A stretch of DNA of 64,000 bases from a virus, in IMG/VR virus record IMGVR_UViG_3300032116_000116, positions 1-64,000 of that record; one strand, 5' to 3'. Position 1 is the first letter of the stretch, and the number at the start of each line of letters is the position of its first letter. The notes below the pieces were generated by a model. The model was given only the letters and a program-made list of their open reading frames with translations. It searched no databases and was not told the DNA's origin. A program made the position numbers and the translations under genes. This document shows, piece after piece, positions 31,905 to 38,848 of this stretch.

Positions 31905-31910
31905 AATAAA

Positions 31911-31942
31911 TTTGGAATATAATAAATAATACCTTATATTTG
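31911..31942 (+). promoter_or_regulatory. Early-type promoter
   Basis: TTTG at 31911 and TATATTTG at 31935-31942, only 4 nt before the ATG at 31947, so the leader is very short. Confidence 0.8.
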
Positions 31943-31946
31943 TGTT

Positions 31947-32057
31947 ATGAAACAGAAATACGAAAATAGATTTTACAAAATTTTACTTTTATTTTGGATG
32001 ATGGTATTCACCTTTGTTTACTTTCAAATAAAATATCAATTAGTTTTCCATTTCTAA
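31947..32057 (+). CDS. Single-TM micro-protein (36 aa)
   Basis: MKQKYENRFYKILLLFWMMV then FTFVYFQIKYQLVFHF. One strongly hydrophobic, aromatic helix after a basic start. Coding is supported by the promoter directly upstream and by the following short operon. Function unknown. Confidence 0.6.
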   Translation: MKQKYENRFYKILLLFWMMVFTFVYFQIKYQLVFHF

Positions 32058-32067
32058 AAAACGAAAT

Positions 32068-32220
32068 ATGAAAAATAATTATTTAAGTACAATTAAAAGA
32101 AAGGAACAAGTACAACAAGGAATGTACGATGGTCGTTTCCGTAGTCGTGTGGTGGTAGATAAGAAGAAGAAAGAAAGTAAAAACAAATGTCGTGTTAAAC
32201 TTAAAATCAATTATGTATGA
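32068..32220 (+). CDS. Small basic protein (50 aa)
   Basis: Starts MKNNYLSTIKRKEQVQQGMY and ends with a Lys-rich tail (DKKKKESKNKCRVKLKINYV). Its TGA overlaps the next ATG (ATGA), implying coupling. It resembles the 52-aa gene at 38.5 kb in size, charge and ATGA arrangement. Possibly nucleic-acid binding. Confidence 0.6.
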   Translation: MKNNYLSTIKRKEQVQQGMYDGRFRSRVVVDKKKKESKNKCRVKLKINYV

Positions 32221-32426
32221 TACTTGAATTACATTCAGTCGGAAGTGTTATTGACACAGAAACACTATTCACATATCCAATGTTACTAAATGGTGGATAT
32301 GATAAAAATCAAAATGTCCATATTGACGATGTTGATATAGAGTGGTTTCATAGTTTGTCTGATGAAGATTTTGGAACAATAAATGAGTTAATCAATCAAA
32401 GAAACATTAAATCGGAAATAGTATGA
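32217..32426 (+). CDS. Hypothetical acidic protein
   Basis: 69 aa, MILELHSVGSVIDTETLFTY. Acidic (HIDDVDIEWFHSLSDEDFGT). It overlaps both neighbours by ATGA, so four small genes form one coupled operon. No family known. Confidence 0.7.
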   Translation: MILELHSVGSVIDTETLFTYPMLLNGGYDKNQNVHIDDVDIEWFHSLSDEDFGTINELINQRNIKSEIV

Positions 32427-32551
32427 ACAGAGATAGACTAAATAAAATTGAAGAAATTGGTTTTCGTATTACAATGATATTGGTGTTTAGTGTTTTCACT
32501 ATTTGGTTGATTGGAACGATTGTCAAGTTAATAATGATATTGTCGTCATAG
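32423..32551 (+). CDS. Single-TM micro-protein (42 aa)
   Basis: MNRDRLNKIEEIGFRITMIL then a hydrophobic helix and LIMILSS. The N-terminus resembles that of the 84-aa membrane protein at 29.7 kb. The start overlaps the preceding stop (ATGA). Function unknown. Confidence 0.6.
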   Translation: MNRDRLNKIEEIGFRITMILVFSVFTIWLIGTIVKLIMILSS

Positions 32552-32579
32552 TTTAGGTTTGGTTTTAATTGTGAAGAAA

Positions 32580-32610
32580 TCCCTCAACGAAAGTTGGGGG
32601 ATTTTCTTTT
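32580..32610 (+). terminator. Intrinsic terminator
   Basis: TCCCTCAACGAAAGTTGGGGG followed by ATTTTCTTTT. Confidence 0.8.
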
Positions 32611-32646
32611 GGAGGAACTTGAGTCGTGGTTCACCGTGTCTTCAGG

Positions 32647-32698
32647 GATTTTTTGTGGCTGATCGTATTCAGGTCAACCTCACAAGCCACGGAAATTT
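32647..32698 (+). repeat. Cassette hairpin element
   Basis: Arms GATTTTTTGTGGCT (32647-32660) and AGCCACGGAAATTT (32685-32698), with two G-U pairs; loop GATCGTATTCAGG. Confidence 0.75.
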
Positions 32699-32759
32699 GG
32701 TAATCCGAATCACCTGTTTTCCTTCAGGAAATCCTTTCACAAATTTTTAACAAATTATT

Positions 32760-32791
32760 TTTGGAATAAAAATTTATATGGTGTATATTTG
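32760..32791 (+). promoter_or_regulatory. Early-type promoter
   Basis: TTTG at 32760 and TATATTTG at 32784-32791; reads to 32821. Confidence 0.8.
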
Positions 32792-32820
32792 TTATATCAT
32801 TAACAATTAAAACAAACATT

Positions 32821-32988
32821 ATGAAAAAGTTACTTGGTCTTATCGTTATCGTGGTTTTATTTTCTTCTTGTAGTCATTATGTAAACGGAGGTGGTGGAGG
32901 TTGTGGGGTATGGTATCCTCGTAAATTTGAAAAAACAAAGGTGTTCCCTACTCGAAATCATCCAATGTATCGACACTTCGGAGGATAG
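32821..32988 (+). CDS. Small lipoprotein (55 aa), paralog of the 34.3 kb gene
   Basis: Signal peptide MKKLLGLIVIVVLFSSC with lipobox Cys17, then a Gly-rich stretch VNGGGGGCGVWYPRKFEK. It shares the signal peptide and GCGVW.P.KFE with the gene at 34348. Predicted to be anchored to a host membrane. It may alter the cell surface against superinfection; role not shown. Confidence 0.8.
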   Translation: MKKLLGLIVIVVLFSSCSHYVNGGGGGCGVWYPRKFEKTKVFPTRNHPMYRHFGG

Positions 32989-33013
32989 TGTTCTAAATAA
33001 ACCTATCAATAAA

Positions 33014-33044
33014 AATCCCTGACAATAGTCGGGGATTTTTTTTT
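33014..33044 (+). terminator. Intrinsic terminator
   Basis: AATCCCTGACAATAGTCGGGG followed by ATTTTTTTTT. Confidence 0.85.
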
Positions 33045-33083
33045 CAAACACAAGAAGATGTGATCCGGATCAGCTCGACCGTG

Positions 33084-33125
33084 GATTTTCTCTGGCTCAG
33101 GTCAACCTACAAGCCAAAGAAAATT
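33084..33125 (+). repeat. Cassette hairpin element
   Basis: Arms GATTTTCTCTGGCT (33084-33097) and AGCCAAAGAAAATT (33112-33125), one mismatch. The loop is only 14 nt and lacks GATCGTATTAC. Upstream box GATCCGGATCAGCTCG. Confidence 0.75.
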
Positions 33126-33202
33126 AATAATCCAGATCCCGTCCCTGAAATTTTAACAAAACTTTAACACAAAATCCTTTAACAACATTTTAACAATAAA
33201 AA

Positions 33203-33235
33203 TTTGGAAATAGGTAGTAATAAGTTGTATATTTG
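33203..33235 (+). promoter_or_regulatory. Early-type promoter
   Basis: TTTG at 33203 and TATATTTG at 33228-33235; reads to 33259. Confidence 0.8.
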
Positions 33236-33258
33236 TATAAACAATTAAAACAAATTTT

Positions 33259-33786
33259 ATGAAACAGAAACAAAGAGTATTTGTAACAGAAAGAGAGTTG
33301 TTAATTATCTTAATGAGTATTGACAAACCTACATTCACTCACATTGTATCTAAAACCAAAGTGAGAATGAATAAAGGTGGTAATCCGTATTTTGATAAAG
33401 TTACCAAACACTCAAAAGGTAACTACTTCATCGGTGGTAGTTATGAGGATATGGTAAACACTCGTTGTGTGAAAGAGGGTATTGAACCTAATTTTGAAAG
33501 TCAAGAATGTTCAGTCGGAGAACATATTACCAAGTGTGTTCAGTATAATGAGAACTTACAGAGGTACTATCTTCAATACTTCATCTTCCCTACAAGTAAC
33601 ATCAAGAGTGAATTTACCTATGAGGGAGATAGTATTGAGAGAGAGTTGTTCCGTAGTTATGAGGTAAAGAGGTCGGAGAGTTCAAGACAACCACAAGAGA
33701 ACAAACACAAACCACAATCGTTTATGGTATCTTCCATTGAGGAAATGACACTAAACGGAACGGAATATGTGGTGGTAGGTAGATAA
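33259..33786 (+). CDS. Conserved phage protein, paralog of the 26.7 kb gene
   Basis: 175 aa. It shares with the minus-strand gene at 26725 the blocks VSKTKVRMNKGGNPYFDKVT, NYFIGGSYEDMVN, KEG.E..F.SQE, GEHITKCV.YNE, SESSRQPQE, QSF..SSIEEMTLNGTEYV. The codon use of the two copies differs visibly, so the duplication is old or came by transfer. Function unknown. Confidence 0.85.
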   Translation: MKQKQRVFVTERELLIILMSIDKPTFTHIVSKTKVRMNKGGNPYFDKVTKHSKGNYFIGGSYEDMVNTRCVKEGIEPNFESQECSVGEHITKCVQYNENLQRYYLQYFIFPTSNIKSEFTYEGDSIERELFRSYEVKRSESSRQPQENKHKPQSFMVSSIEEMTLNGTEYVVVGR

Positions 33787-33807
33787 GGTATTACACAACC
33801 GAAATAT

Positions 33808-33834
33808 AAGGTAGTCATTTGACTACCTTTTTTT
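33808..33834 (+). terminator. Intrinsic terminator
   Basis: AAGGTAGTCATTTGACTACC followed by T7. Confidence 0.85.
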
Positions 33835-33877
33835 ATGTCCATACCTATCCACGAGTCGTAGACAGAAGACGCGTCCG

Positions 33878-33927
33878 AAAATTTCTCTGGCGGATCGGTA
33901 TTCGTATTACAGGAGCCACGGAAATTT
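33878..33927 (+). repeat. Cassette hairpin element
   Basis: Left arm AAAATTTCTCTGGC (33878-33891), right arm GCCACGGAAATTT (33915-33927), one C-C mismatch and one G-U. Confidence 0.7.
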
Positions 33928-33991
33928 CAACATCTCAGTAGACATCTCCTCGTCATCGTTAAATTCATTATGAAAACATTAACAGAGATTT

Positions 33992-34024
33992 TTTGGAGAT
34001 ATAAGGTATTACATAGTATATTTG
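33992..34024 (+). promoter_or_regulatory. Early-type promoter
   Basis: TTTG at 33992 and TATATTTG at 34017-34024; reads to 34048. Confidence 0.75.
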
Positions 34025-34047
34025 ATAAACAATTAAAAACATATACT

Positions 34048-34269
34048 ATGAACAAAGAAACAATCAAAGTGGTGGTGTGTTATTGTAACTCACTTCCCAA
34101 AGGTTTTATGACACTTCGGAATTTCTTAAACTTTACAAATCGTTCGTGGTGGGATAGTACCAAAACTATTGAGATACCAAAAGAGTATTGGGAGAATGTC
34201 CACATTGGGAACATAGATAGGTATGTTGAAATGTATGAGAATAACCCTAAGTGGTGGAATGTTGTATAA
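34048..34269 (+). CDS. Hypothetical small protein
   Basis: 73 aa from MNKETIKVVVCYCNSLPKGF. A longer frame from 33970 covers the promoter and is rejected. Trp-rich C-terminus (SWWDSTKTIEIPKEYWENVH; NPKWWNVV). No family known. Confidence 0.7.
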   Translation: MNKETIKVVVCYCNSLPKGFMTLRNFLNFTNRSWWDSTKTIEIPKEYWENVHIGNIDRYVEMYENNPKWWNVV

Positions 34270-34285
34270 ATTTTAACAAATTAAA

Positions 34286-34317
34286 TTTGGAATATAAATT
34301 TATTTGTTGTATATTTG
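34286..34317 (+). promoter_or_regulatory. Early-type promoter
   Basis: TTTG at 34286 and TATATTTG at 34310-34317; reads to 34348. Confidence 0.8.
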
Positions 34318-34347
34318 TTCTATCATTAACAATTAAAACAATACATT

Positions 34348-34542
34348 ATGAAAAAGTTACTCGGTCTTATCGTTGTGGTTATCATCTTTTCAAGTTGTGG
34401 AACAACTTATTACGGAACAAGTGGTGGGAATGGTTGTGGTGTGTGGTTTCCCAAAAAATTTGAAAGGGATAGAAGTCATCAAAGAAGAATGAATTGGATA
34501 AACAATCCAAATTCGGGTAGGTATCGTAGTGGTGTTCATTAA
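34348..34542 (+). CDS. Small lipoprotein (64 aa)
   Basis: Signal peptide MKKLLGLIVVVIIFSSC, lipobox Cys17, then TTYYGTSGGNGCGVWFPKKF and a basic tail. Closely related to the 55-aa lipoprotein at 32.8 kb, a dispersed paralog pair with the same promoter type and leader. Confidence 0.8.
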   Translation: MKKLLGLIVVVIIFSSCGTTYYGTSGGNGCGVWFPKKFERDRSHQRRMNWINNPNSGRYRSGVH

Positions 34543-34582
34543 AAAAAAATTCTTATCTTCGTTAAACCTTAAATCAATTTTT

Positions 34583-34765
34583 ATGAAACAATTACTTTTT
34601 ATCTTGTTCGGTATTAAACCTCAACAAAAATTCAGAGAGTTGAAATTTGAAAAGAAACAATATCCTTTAAGGGAGTTCAATCAAACTGACTTTGAAAAGT
34701 GGTGTAACGAATTTAGAGTTGGTTGTATGGATGGAAAAAGGATAGTTCATTTTGAAATTGGGTAA
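34583..34765 (+). CDS. Hypothetical small basic protein
   Basis: 60 aa from MKQLLFILFGIKPQQKFREL. An earlier ATG at 34529 lies inside the lipoprotein gene. The start is hydrophobic and the body Lys/Glu-rich (FEKKQYPLREFNQTDFEKW). A weak TTATCTTCG box lies upstream. No family known. Confidence 0.6.
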   Translation: MKQLLFILFGIKPQQKFRELKFEKKQYPLREFNQTDFEKWCNEFRVGCMDGKRIVHFEIG

Positions 34766-34787
34766 TCACTTACCTTTGATAACAAAG

Positions 34788-34815
34788 TCCTCAACGAAAG
34801 TTGGGGATTTTTTTT
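34788..34815 (+). terminator. Intrinsic terminator
   Basis: TCCTCAACGAAAGTTGGGGA followed by T8. Confidence 0.85.
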
Positions 34816-34858
34816 GTCCAAAACCCAAGAAGATGTGATCCGGATCAGCTCCATCCGG

Positions 34859-34906
34859 GATTTTACGTGGCAGATCGGTATTCGTATTACAGAAGCCACA
34901 AAAATT
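34859..34906 (+). repeat. Cassette hairpin element (weak pairing)
   Basis: GATTTTACGTGGC (34859-34871) and GCCACAAAAATT (34895-34906); the GTGGC/GCCAC core pairs, the outer part has two mismatches. Confidence 0.6.
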
Positions 34907-34967
34907 CCACTTCAGGACGACAGGTATGATTCTGATTTTTATTTTAACACTTTTTAACAAAAATAAA

Positions 34968-34999
34968 TTTGGAGTGGAATTGTATATGTTGTATATTCG
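34968..34999 (+). promoter_or_regulatory. Early-type promoter (TATATTCG variant)
   Basis: TTTG at 34968 and TATATTCG at 34992-34999; one change from the consensus; reads to 35029. Confidence 0.7.
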
Positions 35000-35028
35000 T
35001 GTATTGTTAAACAATTAAAACTAAACGT

Positions 35029-35253
35029 ATGACAAACTTACAAAGAATTGGTAATTGGTATTCAGTTACAATTAATGATACTAACTACAATGTCCTTATT
35101 CAAAAAGATGATAATAAGGTTACTTGTGAACCTTCCTCAATTATTGTATTTGACGAAGATTTCAAAGAGGTTGACAAACCAAGTGTGTATGATGATATGA
35201 TAAGTATATTTGAAAAAGTTGACTTCAAATACGATATGATTGATGATGATTAA
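35029..35253 (+). CDS. Hypothetical small protein
   Basis: 74 aa, MTNLQRIGNWYSVTINDTNY. Beta-rich first half and an acidic C-terminus (DMISIFEKVDFKYDMIDDD). No family known. Single-gene cassette that runs into the next promoter without a terminator. Confidence 0.75.
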   Translation: MTNLQRIGNWYSVTINDTNYNVLIQKDDNKVTCEPSSIIVFDEDFKEVDKPSVYDDMISIFEKVDFKYDMIDDD

Positions 35254-35273
35254 CTAATCTTTAACAAAATAAA

Positions 35274-35305
35274 TTTGGAATGAAAGTTTATATCGTGTAT
35301 ATTTG
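35274..35305 (+). promoter_or_regulatory. Early-type promoter
   Basis: TTTG at 35274 and TATATTTG at 35298-35305; reads to 35337. Confidence 0.8.
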
Positions 35306-35336
35306 TGTATTGTTAAACAATTAAAATTAAAAACAA

Positions 35337-35678
35337 ATGAACTTTGTAATCACACACTACGGAAAAAATGTTGATGAACTCAACGAAAAAGAAAAAGCAT
35401 TATTAATGGTTGATACCCTTATGACTACTCTTTTTATGAAAAAGAAAGAAGATGGTCTTGAACCGATTGAGGATATTATGTGTAACTCTTTGAGTAACAA
35501 AAGAAACGGAATTGTCCTTGACATTATGGGTTGGGAACAAGGGGAAACTCGTGAGGAAAAATTGGAACTCCTTGAAAGAATGGAACAGACAAAGTATAGT
35601 TATACTAAATTCTTAAAGGATATGAGAATTAATGTTAAGAAACACGATGAAATGGAAAGAGTATCATCATTGAATTAA
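35337..35678 (+). CDS. Hypothetical helical protein
   Basis: 113 aa, MNFVITHYGKNVDELNEKEK. Helical and charged (EETREEKLELLERMEQTKYS region). No family recognised. Confidence 0.75.
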   Translation: MNFVITHYGKNVDELNEKEKALLMVDTLMTTLFMKKKEDGLEPIEDIMCNSLSNKRNGIVLDIMGWEQGETREEKLELLERMEQTKYSYTKFLKDMRINVKKHDEMERVSSLN

Positions 35679-35701
35679 TTTTGGATTATCGTTTCATATT
35701 T

Positions 35702-35731
35702 ACCCCCGATGTTTTTACATTGGGGGTTTTT
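35702..35731 (+). terminator. Intrinsic terminator
   Basis: CCCCCGATG-TTTTTA-CATTGGGGG followed by T5. Confidence 0.85.
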
Positions 35732-35770
35732 GTTTCCCCGAACTCACCTTCACAGACAGCTCCATCGGGG

Positions 35771-35810
35771 AATTTATCTGGCGGATCGGTTTATGGACGC
35801 CACGGAAATT
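35771..35810 (+). repeat. Cassette hairpin element
   Basis: AATTTATCTGGCG (35771-35783) and CGCCACGGAAATT (35798-35810); two mismatches near the middle, 14-nt loop. Confidence 0.65.
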
Positions 35811-35871
35811 TCTGGATGGAAGGATGCTCCTTCAGAAAATAAAATTTGTTAATAGTTTTTAACAAAATAAA

Positions 35872-35903
35872 TTTGGAATAGGGGTGTATAAGTTGTATAT
35901 TTG
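35872..35903 (+). promoter_or_regulatory. Early-type promoter
   Basis: TTTG at 35872 and TATATTTG at 35896-35903, 4 nt before the ATG at 35908. Confidence 0.8.
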
Positions 35904-35907
35904 TGTT

Positions 35908-35985
35908 ATGAAGAAACTAAAACCTTACATATTTCCGATTATATTGGTTATGTATGTTTTAATTAAAACATTCTTCAAACATTAA
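35908..35985 (+). CDS. Micro-protein (25 aa)
   Basis: MKKLKPYIFPIILVMYVLIK then TFFKH: a single hydrophobic helix with basic ends. It has a promoter 4 nt upstream and is followed after 2 nt by the caspase-like gene, so it may be its leader or a membrane partner. Too short for a confident coding call. Confidence 0.45.
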   Translation: MKKLKPYIFPIILVMYVLIKTFFKH

Positions 35986-35987
35986 TT

Positions 35988-36533
35988 ATGAAAACTTTAA
36001 TTATTCACCCGAAAGACAGAACGACTGATTTTTTAAGTGTATTTTACCAAAACATACCCGATAAGGTTGTTATTAGTGGTGGGTACTCAAAAGATGAAGT
36101 TAGGGAAATGATAAAGGACTTTGATAGGGTTATTATGTGTGGACACGGAACTCCCAATGGGTTGATGTCCGTAGGTCAATTCAAAAGTAGTTGGGGGTTT
36201 ATCATTGACGAAACCTTTGTTGATGTGTTGAGTGAGAAAACTGAAAATATCTTTATATGGTGTAACGCGGACAAGTTTGTTCGTAAACATAACCTCAAAG
36301 GGTTTTTCAGTGGTATGTTTATTTCCGAAGTCGGAGAAAGTGAGTATTGTGGTGTACCCTCTCCACAAGATATTGTAACGGAAAGTAATGATACATTCTC
36401 AAACATTCTCTCAAAGTATATCAATGACAATGTTTCGGTAATTCACAAAAAAGTTACAAAGGAATATGGTAAATTTTCCGAAACTAACCCGATAGGGTAT
36501 TACAATAATAATAGGTTGTACCTTACACAATAG
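35988..36533 (+). CDS. Caspase-like (clan CD) protein
   Basis: 181 aa. A Rossmann-like strand order with RVIMCGHGTPNG (His53-Gly54) and, about 40 residues on, NIFIWCNADKF (Cys92) gives the His-Gly ... Cys layout of clan CD peptidases (caspases, gingipains, CHAT). FISEVGESEYCGV then follows. The protein is shorter than metacaspases and has no second domain. I remember this family from Bacteroidota phages and mobile elements as hypothetical. It could be an active protease or a decoy for caspase-based defences. The fold call is by motif only. Confidence 0.7.
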   Translation: MKTLIIHPKDRTTDFLSVFYQNIPDKVVISGGYSKDEVREMIKDFDRVIMCGHGTPNGLMSVGQFKSSWGFIIDETFVDVLSEKTENIFIWCNADKFVRKHNLKGFFSGMFISEVGESEYCGVPSPQDIVTESNDTFSNILSKYINDNVSVIHKKVTKEYGKFSETNPIGYYNNNRLYLTQ

Positions 36534-36554
36534 TTTTTTGTCATAAATAAAATA

Positions 36555-36586
36555 ACCCCCGATGTTTCTACATTGGGGGTTTTTGT
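36555..36586 (+). terminator. Intrinsic terminator
   Basis: CCCCCGATG-TTTCTA-CATTGGGGG followed by T5. Confidence 0.85.
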
Positions 36587-36633
36587 TTTTGGGGTATTAC
36601 AACAAGATGTGTTGGGACGGTGAGCAGATCAGG

Positions 36634-36675
36634 GAATTTCTGTGGCTGATCGTATTACACTCGCCATAAAAAAAG
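36634..36675 (+). repeat. Cassette hairpin element
   Basis: Left arm GAATTTCTGTGGCT (36634-36647), right arm CGCCATAAAAAAAG (36662-36675), partly mismatched at the outer end; loop GATCGTATTACAC. Confidence 0.65.
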
Positions 36676-36708
36676 TGGAAGACCAGAGCACCAGTCTTCA
36701 GGAAAAAC

Positions 36709-36803
36709 TTGACTAATTAAAAAAAATGTATTACCTTTGTTTTGGTTTTTCACAGGATATTGGATTAATAACCCCCTTATGTTTCTACATTGAGGGGTTT
36801 TTT
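36709..36803 (+). ncRNA. Promoter-terminator pair without ORF (possible small RNA)
   Basis: TTG at 36709 and TACCTTTG at 36732-36739 make a fair early-type promoter. About 30 nt later a strong terminator (CCCCCTTATG-TTTCTA-CATTGAGGGG, T6) starts. The stretch between has no start-to-stop frame longer than a few codons. A transcript of about 55-60 nt is predicted. It may be a small RNA or the scar of a deleted cassette. Confidence 0.4.
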
Positions 36804-36830
36804 GTTTTAACAAAGGTTTAACAATAAATA

Positions 36831-36863
36831 TTTGGAAATATAAGATTTTATTTCGTATATTTG
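36831..36863 (+). promoter_or_regulatory. Early-type promoter
   Basis: TTTG at 36831 and TATATTTG at 36856-36863; reads to 36894. Confidence 0.8.
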
Positions 36864-36893
36864 TTCTATCAATAACAATTAAAAATTATTTTT

Positions 36894-37112
36894 ATGAAAA
36901 CAAAAATTAAGAACATTGTACTCGCAGTAGTTACTTACTTTATTGGTTTATTCATTGTATCGGTGTTTTTAAGTACATTTCAAACTCCCGATAATCTTAA
37001 CCTACCGACTTTTGGTTATGTGTTATTTTACCTTTATTTCTTCGGGGGAATGTATTTGGTGTATCGTATTTTCTTAAAGAAAAAGAAAGAAATTAAACCC
37101 GAAACATTTTAA
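36894..37112 (+). CDS. Two-TM membrane protein
   Basis: 72 aa. Hydrophobic segments at 8-27 and 42-60, basic ends (KTKIKN; KKKKEIKPETF). Composition only; no family. Confidence 0.75.
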   Translation: MKTKIKNIVLAVVTYFIGLFIVSVFLSTFQTPDNLNLPTFGYVLFYLYFFGGMYLVYRIFLKKKKEIKPETF

Positions 37113-37126
37113 TCAAAAAGTAACTT

Positions 37127-37151
37127 AACCCCCGATATTTCGGGGGTTTTT
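37127..37151 (+). terminator. Intrinsic terminator
   Basis: ACCCCCGATATTTCGGGGG followed by T5. Confidence 0.85.
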
Positions 37152-37178
37152 GTTTTAACAAAATTTTAAGAAAATAAA

Positions 37179-37210
37179 TTTGGATTGTGTTTGTATAATT
37201 TGTATATTTG
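37179..37210 (+). promoter_or_regulatory. Early-type promoter
   Basis: TTTG at 37179 and TATATTTG at 37203-37210; reads to 37239. Confidence 0.8.
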
Positions 37211-37238
37211 ATTATCATTAACAATTAAATTTACAATT

Positions 37239-37526
37239 ATGAAAAAGTTATTTGTAATATCATTTGTTGTTTTTCTTTTCAGTTGTTCAGTTCAAAAAGA
37301 GTGTAATGTGAAATTTAACCTTTCAAATTTAGATATTGACTTAAAAGATAGTGTTAATATAAAAGTAGAAAGAATTGTTTATACATATCTCGGAAATTTT
37401 GTTAGGGGTACTAATAATGTTTGGTATCGTCATCGTGGAATAGTTGATTTTAAGGTTGGTGATAGTGTTGTAGTTTTTAATGAGTTCAAAACTTTACCTC
37501 CTTGTCCTCGTGAGTGGGGGTTTTAA
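37239..37526 (+). CDS. Lipoprotein (95 aa)
   Basis: Signal peptide MKKLFVISFVVFLFSC with lipobox Cys16. The mature part is beta-rich: SVNIKVERIVYTYLGNFVRG, VDFKVGDSVVVFNEF, ending PPCPREWGF. The largest lipoprotein of the set and unrelated to the others beyond the signal. Expected at the host membrane. Confidence 0.8.
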   Translation: MKKLFVISFVVFLFSCSVQKECNVKFNLSNLDIDLKDSVNIKVERIVYTYLGNFVRGTNNVWYRHRGIVDFKVGDSVVVFNEFKTLPPCPREWGF

Positions 37527-37546
37527 GAAAACATTAACAAAATAAA

Positions 37547-37578
37547 TTTGGAATATAAAATTTATTGTTGTATATTTG
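37547..37578 (+). promoter_or_regulatory. Early-type promoter
   Basis: TTTG at 37547 and TATATTTG at 37571-37578; reads to 37608. Confidence 0.8.
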
Positions 37579-37607
37579 TGTAACATTAACAATTAAAACA
37601 AAACACA

Positions 37608-38210
37608 ATGGAAGCGATTAACACAATTACCAAAGGAAACTACAAATTAGAAATTTTTCAAGAGGATAGTCCCGAAAGTCCAAGAAGTTGGGATAATTTG
37701 GGAACAATGATTTGTTTTCACGGAAGATACAATTTAGGGGATAAACACGACTATAATCATAGAGATTATTCGGGTTGGGAAGAACAGAAAAAAGAAATTT
37801 CTAAACAAGAGAATGTGTGTGTTATCTTACCCTTGTATCTTTACGACCATAGTGGGATAACAATGAACACAACAGGTTTCAGTTGTGGTTGGGATAGTGG
37901 TCAGGTTGGTTGGATAGTAGTATCAAAGGAAAAAGTGAAAAGTGAATACGGAGTAAAAAGAATTACCAAAGATATTATTGAGAAAGTTACCAATGTGTTG
38001 AAAGGTGAAGTGGAAACATACGACCAATATCTTACGGGTGATGTTTACGGGTATAGAGTATCAAAGATTGAAGTGTGTGATAAGGGTTGTGAACACGATG
38101 AAGAAGTAGATAGTTGTTGGGGTTATTATGGAGAGGAAAGTGTGGAGGCGGAAGGTAAAAGGATATTGGAGTATTACATTAAGGAAGAAGAAAAGAGTGT
38201 TTGTTCATAG
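37608..38210 (+). CDS. Widespread phage hypothetical protein
   Basis: 200 aa. The series SPESPRSWDNLGTMICFHGR, ILPLYLYDHSGITMNTTGFS, CGWDSGQVGWIVVSKEKV and TYDQYLTGDVYGY is a conserved phage family that I recognise but that has no known function. The invariant WDNLGTM, YDHSG, WDSGQVG and Y..YL.GDVYGY blocks suggest a binding site or enzyme. Monocistronic with its own terminator. Confidence 0.9.
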   Translation: MEAINTITKGNYKLEIFQEDSPESPRSWDNLGTMICFHGRYNLGDKHDYNHRDYSGWEEQKKEISKQENVCVILPLYLYDHSGITMNTTGFSCGWDSGQVGWIVVSKEKVKSEYGVKRITKDIIEKVTNVLKGEVETYDQYLTGDVYGYRVSKIEVCDKGCEHDEEVDSCWGYYGEESVEAEGKRILEYYIKEEEKSVCS

Positions 38211-38236
38211 TTTAGTTTTAGTTGTTAAAGGGAAAA

Positions 38237-38262
38237 GGGTATCAGAAATGATACCTTTTTTT
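38237..38262 (+). terminator. Intrinsic terminator
   Basis: GGGTATCAGAAATGATACC followed by T7. Confidence 0.85.
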
Positions 38263-38309
38263 ATTGCCCGAATTTGCGCTTAAGCTCGAACCAGTGCGCA
38301 ACAGCTCGT

Positions 38310-38351
38310 GATTTTCCGTGGCAGATCCGTATTACATGCCACAAAAAAATT
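38310..38351 (+). repeat. Cassette hairpin element
   Basis: GATTTTCCGTGGC (38310-38322) and GCCACAAAAAAATT (38338-38351). From here on the upstream box is of the second type (CAGTGCGCAACAGCTCGTG). Confidence 0.65.
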
Positions 38352-38409
38352 ACCATCCTGAGTCAGCATTTTCCTTCAGAAAAACATTAACAAATTTTAA
38401 CAAATTAAA

Positions 38410-38441
38410 TTTGGAATAAAACTATATTAGTTGTATATTTG
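38410..38441 (+). promoter_or_regulatory. Early-type promoter
   Basis: TTTG at 38410 and TATATTTG at 38434-38441; reads to 38457. Confidence 0.8.
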
Positions 38442-38456
38442 TATAAATTAAATTGT

Positions 38457-38615
38457 ATGGAACAAACAATTAAAAAAGAAAAGAAAAAAAGTGAACCGAA
38501 GTATTTTACGGATGAAGATGCGAAAAATGTATTTGTTTTTCAAGAACCATATAAAACAAGTGTAAAAGGTAAACCTATTCAAAAATCAATATCATTAAAA
38601 TTTCGTAAACGATGA
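38457..38615 (+). CDS. Small basic protein (52 aa)
   Basis: MEQTIKKEKKKSEPKYFTDE start and a basic C-terminus (KPIQKSISLKFRKR). Its TGA overlaps the ATG of the lipoprotein gene. Possibly nucleic-acid binding; unknown. Confidence 0.6.
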   Translation: MEQTIKKEKKKSEPKYFTDEDAKNVFVFQEPYKTSVKGKPIQKSISLKFRKR

Positions 38616-38848
38616 AAAAAAATCTTACTTATTTGTTATTTAGTTTTGTTATCTTTACTACTATCGGTTGTTCAGTTAGTAGGTGTGGATATAAGAATAA
38701 GGTATCAAAAAGACAATTAAAAGAAAGTATGAAGTATTCCGATTGGAGATATTATTATCCAACTAAATCAATTACTCAAACATATCAAAATAATCATTAC
38801 AATGTATATGATTACAATACTCAAAGAAAAACTGAAAAAGACAATTAA
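38612..38848 (+). CDS. Lipoprotein (78 aa)
   Basis: Signal peptide MKKNLTYLLFSFVIFTTIGC with lipobox Cys20. The mature part is basic and Tyr-rich (SDWRYYYPTKSITQTYQNNH). Coupled to the upstream gene by ATGA and overlapped by the downstream gene by 47 nt. Confidence 0.75.
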   Translation: MKKNLTYLLFSFVIFTTIGCSVSRCGYKNKVSKRQLKESMKYSDWRYYYPTKSITQTYQNNHYNVYDYNTQRKTEKDN

